From positions 1 through 36,491 of the forward strand of contig NZ_VKHP01000066.1 of the NCBI RefSeq assembly GCF_010811875.1: DNA of 36,491 nucleotides. The letters are read 5' to 3'. Every line of letters begins with the position of its first letter. Within the stretch, counting starts at the first letter, position 1. This DNA comes from Bradyrhizobium uaiense. GTDB lineage: Bacteria; Pseudomonadota; Alphaproteobacteria; Rhizobiales; Xanthobacteraceae. The notes below the pieces were generated by a model. That model was given only the letters and a program-made list of their open reading frames with translations, did no database searches and was not told the DNA's origin. The position numbers were made by a program, and so were the translations under genes. Shown in pieces: positions 31,685 to 36,491 of this stretch.

Positions 31685-33994
31685 TCAGAGATTATGGCGG
31701 CGCTGCGCCTCACGGACCGCGACCCAGACCCGCTCCGGCGTCGCCGGCATATCGATGTGGTCGATCCCGAACTCGCGATGCAGCCCCTCGACGATCGCGT
31801 TGACGATCGCCGGGCACGAGCCGATCGCGCCGGCCTCGCCTGCGCCCTTGACGCCGAGCGGATTGGTCGCGCACGGCACGTTGTGGGTCTCGAACACGAA
31901 GGACGGACCGTCGGCGGCACGCGGCATCGCATAGTCCATGAAGGTGCCGGTGACGAGCTGACCGTCGGTCGGGCTGTACACCGCCTGCTCCATCAGCGCC
32001 TGCCCGATGCCCTGCATCGCGCCGCCATGAACCTGGCCCGCGAGCATCAGCGGATTGAGCGTGACACCGAAATCGTCGACGATGACGTAGTTGACGATCT
32101 TGATGATGCCGGTGGCGGGATCGATCTCGACTTCGGCGAGATGCGTTCCGTTCGGATAGGTGCCGTCGGCGCTCGCGAAGGTCGCGCTCGCATTCATCTT
32201 CGAGGTATCGCCGCCGGGACGCTTGGCGAGATCGGCAAAGCTGACCGAGCGGTCGGTGCCGGCGATGCGGATGCGGCCGTCAGCGATCTCGAGGTCGCCG
32301 GCGCCGGCTTCCAGCGCCTGCGCGGCGAGCTCCTTCAGCTTGTTGCCGAGTTCATGCGTCGCCCGCTGCACGCTGACGCCGCCGGACGGGATCGATGCCG
32401 AGCCGCCGGTGCCGAGGCCGGTCACGATCTTGTCGGTGTCACCCTGCAGCACATGAACGCGCTCCGGCGGCACGCCGAACTGCTCGGCGACGATCTGCGC
32501 ATAGGCGGTCTGGTGGCCCTGCCCGCTCGACTGGGTGCCGATCAGGATCGAGATGTCGCCATTGGGATCGAGCGCCACATTGGCGGTCTCCTCGCCCATG
32601 GTGCCGCAGACCTCGACATAACTCGCCATGCCGATGCCCCGTACCAGGCCGTCCTTCTTGGCGGCCTTGGCGCGCTTCGGAAACTCCTTACAGTTGGCGA
32701 TCTCCATCGCGCGCTTCATATGCGCGCCGAAGTCACCGGAGTCGTAGCCCTTGCCGGTCGCGGTCGTGTAGGGCAGCGACTTCGGCGGGATGAAGTTCTT
32801 CCGCCGGATGGCGTCGGGCGTCATGCCGAGTTTTCGCGCGGCAGCATCCACAAGCCGCTCGATGACGTAGGCGGCCTCCGGACGGCCGGCCCCGCGATAG
32901 GCATCGACCGGCACCGTGTTGGTGAACACGGTACGCACGCGGCAATGGAAAGCCTGGATGTCGTAGAGGCCCGGCAGCATGCCGGCGCCGCCATGCGGGA
33001 TATAGGGCGCGAAGGTGGAGAGATAGGCGCCCATGTCGCCCATCAGATCGACATCCATGCCGAGGAATTTGCCGTCCTCGGCGAGCGCCATCTTCGCGGT
33101 GGTGAGATTGTCGCGGCCCTGCGCATCGCCCATGAAATGGTCGGAGCGCTCGGCCGTCCACTTGACGGACTTCTTGAGCTTGCGCGCCGCGACCGAGATC
33201 AGCGCATATTCGCGATAGGGAAACAGCTTGGTGCCGAAGCCGCCGCCGACATCCGGGCAGATCACCCGCATGTTCTCCTTCGGCATCTTCAGGATCATGT
33301 CGCAGAGGATCTCGCGCAGGCGGTGGCTGCCCTGGCTGCCGATCGTCAGCGTCAGATGATCCTTCTTGGCGTCGTATTCGGCGACCGCGGCGCGTGTCTC
33401 CATGAAATTGGTGATGACGCGCGGATTGACGATGGTGATTTCGGCCACCGCATGGGCCTTGGCGAACGCGGCCTCGGCGGCGCCCTTGTCGCCGATCGAA
33501 ACGTCGAACAGCAGATTGCCGGGCTTGTCCGGCCAGACCTGCGGCGCGTCCTTCTTCACCGCATTGGCGAGACCTGCCACCGCCGGCAGCGGCGTCCATT
33601 TGACATCGATCGCCTCGATCGCATCACGGGCGTGATCGACGGTATCGGCGACCACGAAGGCGACGGCGTCGCCGACATGACGCACTTCATCCTTGGCGAG
33701 GATCGGATAAGGCGGCGCGGTGAACGGATCGGTTTCGAGATTGAACAGGCACGGCAGGCCGCCAAGTTCGGCGACATCGGCCGCAGTCAGGATCAGCGCC
33801 ACGCCGGGCATGCCGCGGGCCTTGCCGGCGTCGATGGTGTAGGTCGCGTGCGCATGCGGCGAGCGCAGCATCAGCGCGTGCAATGCGGGAGACGGTGCGA
33901 CGTCATCGGTATAGCGGCCCTTGCCGCGAATCAGAGCGTCATCCTCCTTGCGCCGCACACTTTGTCCGACGCCGAACTTGATGGGAGCTGCCAT
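31685..33994 (-). CDS. Form II CoxL-like molybdenum hydroxylase large subunit
   Basis: A 769-residue xanthine-oxidase-family molybdopterin protein. It begins GVGQSVRRKEDDALIRGKGRYTDD, has the PDVGGGFGTKLFPYREY block, GTQSSGQGHQTAYAQIVAEQFG for molybdopterin binding, and GVKGAGEAGAIGSCPAIVNA with the catalytic Glu near the C-terminus. The active-site loop is AYRGAGR, the form II signature, not the AYXCSFR of true CO dehydrogenase, so the substrate is probably another small compound. Partners CoxM (FAD) and CoxS (2Fe-2S) are not adjacent. The ATG at 33994 has GGAGAG just upstream. Confidence 0.9.
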   Translation of the reverse strand: MAAPIKFGVGQSVRRKEDDALIRGKGRYTDDVAPSPALHALMLRSPHAHATYTIDAGKARGMPGVALILTAADVAELGGLPCLFNLETDPFTAPPYPILAKDEVRHVGDAVAFVVADTVDHARDAIEAIDVKWTPLPAVAGLANAVKKDAPQVWPDKPGNLLFDVSIGDKGAAEAAFAKAHAVAEITIVNPRVITNFMETRAAVAEYDAKKDHLTLTIGSQGSHRLREILCDMILKMPKENMRVICPDVGGGFGTKLFPYREYALISVAARKLKKSVKWTAERSDHFMGDAQGRDNLTTAKMALAEDGKFLGMDVDLMGDMGAYLSTFAPYIPHGGAGMLPGLYDIQAFHCRVRTVFTNTVPVDAYRGAGRPEAAYVIERLVDAAARKLGMTPDAIRRKNFIPPKSLPYTTATGKGYDSGDFGAHMKRAMEIANCKEFPKRAKAAKKDGLVRGIGMASYVEVCGTMGEETANVALDPNGDISILIGTQSSGQGHQTAYAQIVAEQFGVPPERVHVLQGDTDKIVTGLGTGGSASIPSGGVSVQRATHELGNKLKELAAQALEAGAGDLEIADGRIRIAGTDRSVSFADLAKRPGGDTSKMNASATFASADGTYPNGTHLAEVEIDPATGIIKIVNYVIVDDFGVTLNPLMLAGQVHGGAMQGIGQALMEQAVYSPTDGQLVTGTFMDYAMPRAADGPSFVFETHNVPCATNPLGVKGAGEAGAIGSCPAIVNAIVEGLHREFGIDHIDMPATPERVWVAVREAQRRHNL

Positions 33995-34122
33995 CGTCTC
34001 TCCAATTGCCTTGGTTGTTTGTACGCATATTGGCGTGGTTGTCCGCGAAGCGCAAACCGCTTTCCGCCGCACGTGGCGCTATCACACGGTCGGCCCCTAT
34101 GCATTTGATTTGACAGGTAAAA

Positions 34123-35652
34123 CTATACGCGCCGGAGCGCGAACAGCCAGCCGCGTCCGAACAGCGTGAGGATCAGGAAGGCGTAGACGAAGACGCCGAC
34201 CACCATCAGCAGCAGCAGGATCATTTCGTCGCGGAAGATCTGCATCGGGGCGAACCACACCACCGCGAAATGCGAGGTCAGCCACAATGCGATCGCGAGC
34301 AGCAAGCCGCACAGTGCGAAGGTGCCGAACGAGCGGATCAGCGCGCGATCGAGTTCGAGATAGCCGCGGCGGATGGCGAACATCAGCACCAGCAACAGAT
34401 TGACCCAGGCGCCGACCGCGGTCGCGAGCGCGAGCCCGACCTGCGCCAGCGTGCCGACCAGCGCGATCTTCAGCGCGACATTGACCGCGACCCCGGTCAA
34501 CGCCGCCTTGACCGGCGTTGCGGTGTCCTTGCGGGCGTAGAAGGTCGCAACCGCGCTGCGGATCATCACGAAGGGAATGAGCCCGACAGCATAGGCCGCG
34601 AGCGTGGCGCCTGCACTTGCGGCATCGGCCTTCGAGAACGCGCCGCGGGCAAACATCGCGCGCATGATCGGATCGGCAACCGTCAGGAACGCCGCCACGA
34701 ACGGGACCGAGAACAGCAGCGTGAAATCGAAGGCGCGGCGCTGCGCGGCCATGGCGCCGGCGTGATCGTCAGCGGTCAGGCGCCGCGACATCTCCGGCAG
34801 CAGCACGGTGCCGATCGCGATCCCGATTACGCCGATCGGCAATTGATTGAGGCGGTCCGCATAATACAGCGCCGACAGCGCGCCGGCCGGCAGGAAGGTC
34901 GCGATGATGGTGTCGGCAAACAGCGCCACCTGCGTGCCCATCGAGCCGAGCGTCGCCGGCCCCAGCGCGCGGAAGAAGGCACGGACGTCCTCGTCGAGCC
35001 TCAAGGGCGCGAATCGCGGCAGGCCGCCGTGACGCGCGAGGTCGCCGGCGAGCAGGACAAATTGCAGGAAGCCCGAGATCAGCACGCCCCAGGCCGCAGC
35101 ATGGCCGGCACTCGGGAAGAACGCTGCCAGCGCCAGCGTCATCATCATGGCGAGGTTGAGGAAGATCGGCGCTGCGGCGGCGCTGGCGAAGCGATGCATC
35201 ACGTTGAGCATGCCGCCGTAGAGCGTCACCAGCGTGATCAGCAGCAGATAAGGAAAGGTGATCCGCGTCAGCTCGATCGCGAGCTTGCGCTGCGCGGCGT
35301 CTTCGGTGAAGCCCGGCGCAAGGAGGCTCATCGCCTGCGGCATGAACGCCATCGCCACCACAAGCAGGATCACCTGCGAGGCGAACAGCAGCGTGAAGAT
35401 GCGGTCGGCGAACAGCCGCGCCGACGCTTCACCGCGCTCGCCATGGACATGGGCATAGGCCGGCACGAAGGCGGCGTTGAAGGCGCCTTCGGCAAAGATC
35501 GCGCGGAAATGATTGGGCAGCCGCAGCGCCACGAAGAAGGCGTCGGCGACCGGCCCGGCACCGAGGATCGCCGCGAGCATGATGTCGCGCGCGAACCCGG
35601 TGACCCGCGATAGCAGGGTATAGCCGCCGACAGTGAAGATGCGCCCAAGCAT
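34123..35652 (-). CDS. murJ: Lipid II flippase MurJ
   Basis: A 509-residue, 14-helix MOP-superfamily protein. Family motifs are LSRVTGFARDIMLAAILGAG near the N-terminus, ADAFFVALRLPNHFRAIFAEGAFNAAFVPAY, and YYADRLNQLPIGVIGIAIGTVLLPEMSR with its conserved basic residues. MurJ flips lipid II across the inner membrane for peptidoglycan synthesis. The ATG at 35652 gives the standard MLGRIFTVGGYTLLSRV start. Next to it on the same strand, 42 bp upstream, is a sugar aminotransferase gene; downstream lies the coxL-like gene. Confidence 0.95.
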   Translation of the reverse strand: MLGRIFTVGGYTLLSRVTGFARDIMLAAILGAGPVADAFFVALRLPNHFRAIFAEGAFNAAFVPAYAHVHGERGEASARLFADRIFTLLFASQVILLVVAMAFMPQAMSLLAPGFTEDAAQRKLAIELTRITFPYLLLITLVTLYGGMLNVMHRFASAAAAPIFLNLAMMMTLALAAFFPSAGHAAAWGVLISGFLQFVLLAGDLARHGGLPRFAPLRLDEDVRAFFRALGPATLGSMGTQVALFADTIIATFLPAGALSALYYADRLNQLPIGVIGIAIGTVLLPEMSRRLTADDHAGAMAAQRRAFDFTLLFSVPFVAAFLTVADPIMRAMFARGAFSKADAASAGATLAAYAVGLIPFVMIRSAVATFYARKDTATPVKAALTGVAVNVALKIALVGTLAQVGLALATAVGAWVNLLLVLMFAIRRGYLELDRALIRSFGTFALCGLLLAIALWLTSHFAVVWFAPMQIFRDEMILLLLMVVGVFVYAFLILTLFGRGWLFALRRV

Positions 35653-35694
35653 GGCTGCTTCTAGCGCATCATCACCCTAGGTCAAAATGACGTC

Positions 35695-36491
35695 TCAGGC
35701 TGTAAGCGCGCTGCGCACAGCCGCGATGACGCGGTCCTGCGCCGCCTCGTCGAGATAGGGGTGCATCGGCAGGGCGATGACGTCCTTCGACAGCCGCTCG
35801 CTGACCGGCAGGCCGCCGTCGGCAACCGGATAGTGGCTGTAGGCAGTCTGCTGATGGACCGACTTCGGATAGTAGATCATGGTCGGCACGCCCTGCGCCT
35901 TCAGCGCCGCCGCGAAGGCGTCACGATCGATGCCCTCGGACAGACGGATGGTGTACTGCGCCCATACCGAAGTGCAGCCCGGAGCAAGGCGCGGCACCGC
36001 GACGAGGTTGCCGAGCGCGCGCGAATAGCGTTCCGCCACCTTGTTGCGTGCGGCAATCTCGTCGTCGAAGATCTTCAGCTTCTCGAGCAGGATCGCCGCC
36101 TGCATGGTGTCGAGCCGCGCCGTGAGGCCGAGCCGCACGTTGTCGTACTTGTCCGAGCCCTGGCCGTGCACGCGGATGCTGCGCAGCGTGCGTGCGAGCT
36201 CCTCGTCATCGGTGAAGATCGCGCCGCCGTCGCCGAAGCAGCCGAGCGGCTTTGCCGGGAAGAAGCTGGTCCCGGTCGCGAGCCCGAAGGTGCCGAGCTT
36301 GCGGTTCTTGTAGGTTGCGCCGAAGCCCTGCGCGGCATCATCGAGCACGAACAGGCCCTCGGCCTCGGCGACTGCGGCGATCGCATCGTGATCGGCGCTC
36401 TGGCCGAACAGATCGACCGGGATCACGGCCACCGGCTTCAGCCCGCGCGCCCGCGCCGTCGCAACGCCGCGCTTGAGCGAATTGATGTCGA
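35695..36491 (-). CDS. DegT/DnrJ/EryC1/StrS aminotransferase, 5' part cut by the window edge
   Basis: The frame stays open to the last base, so this is the C-terminal ~265 residues. It contains VIPVDLFGQSADHDAIAAVAEAE, DDAAQGFGATY with the PLP Asp, GTSFFPAKPLGCFGDGGAI with the PLP Lys, and the RLDTMQAAILLEKL block, all typical of sugar-nucleotide 3- or 4-aminotransferases (WecE/PglE/WbpE-like). These make amino sugars for lipopolysaccharide, capsule or other glycans. A GTG at 36432 is internal and not the start. Confidence 0.92.
   Translation of the reverse strand, partial: DINSLKRGVATARARGLKPVAVIPVDLFGQSADHDAIAAVAEAEGLFVLDDAAQGFGATYKNRKLGTFGLATGTSFFPAKPLGCFGDGGAIFTDDEELARTLRSIRVHGQGSDKYDNVRLGLTARLDTMQAAILLEKLKIFDDEIAARNKVAERYSRALGNLVAVPRLAPGCTSVWAQYTIRLSEGIDRDAFAAALKAQGVPTMIYYPKSVHQQTAYSHYPVADGGLPVSERLSKDVIALPMHPYLDEAAQDRVIAAVRSALTA

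Noticed and set aside
31694..34108. 804-codon open frame antisense to the coxL-like gene
   Set aside because: The sense strand encodes a complete, motif-rich molybdenum hydroxylase, so the opposite frame is a shadow.

Overview
The window is high-GC DNA from an alphaproteobacterium, most likely Bradyrhizobium or a close relative such as Rhodopseudomonas or Afipia. This rests on gene content and order (a TrxR-like ferredoxin-NADP reductase, thioesterase and PuxB-like ferredoxin cluster; a giant GPR/RgsE polar-growth protein; a PlcP/Agt-type pair), on a CtrA-type site, and on dispersed rhizobial palindromic repeats. No rRNA, tRNA, IS element, prophage, CRISPR array or plasmid functions were seen. 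It reads as chromosomal core with small lineage-specific inserts.

Layout. 1-641: 5' part of a 14-TM (DHA2-type) MFS exporter that folds back on itself as a 60-bp perfect inverted repeat at the window edge, probably a contig-end artefact. 642-1249: no recognisable gene. 1250-5039: YbhN-like membrane protein, large secreted SGNH hydrolase, DUF2147 protein. 5161-7239: electron-transfer cluster (FNR, thioesterase, 2Fe-2S ferredoxin). 7402-14212: an Hpt protein divergent from a 2017-residue coiled-coil membrane protein, the growth pole ring (GPR/RgsE) homologue; a perfect TTAA-N7-TTAA CtrA-type site and a 16-bp palindrome lie between them. 14318-17759: a small secreted protein, then mlaE-mlaF-mlaD for phospholipid transport. 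17901-20130: DgcA-like epimerase and an MFS transporter whose stop codon lies in a dispersed repeat. 20206-23194: an Ala/Pro-rich alphaproteobacterial protein and a secreted caspase-like protein. 23266-26213: threonine dehydratase and an overlapping plcP-agt-like pair, typical of phosphate-starvation lipid remodelling. 26433-29481: ThiD, a stand-alone RAM domain protein, and a TetR regulator divergent from a frameshifted membrane protein plus a DoxX-like protein. 29506-31581: diheme cytochrome c, CHRD protein and c'-type cytochrome. 31685-36491: lone form II CoxL-like molybdenum hydroxylase, MurJ and a DegT-family aminotransferase cut by the window edge.

The cell-envelope theme is strong: GPR, MurJ, Mla, PlcP/Agt, the YbhN-like protein and the caspase-like and SGNH exported enzymes all act at the membrane or wall. 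The most notable unit is the hpt/gpr divergent pair with its CtrA-type site. It would link the cell-cycle regulator to polar growth, and the GPR gene carries a 13-unit, 44-residue tandem repeat with recently duplicated units.
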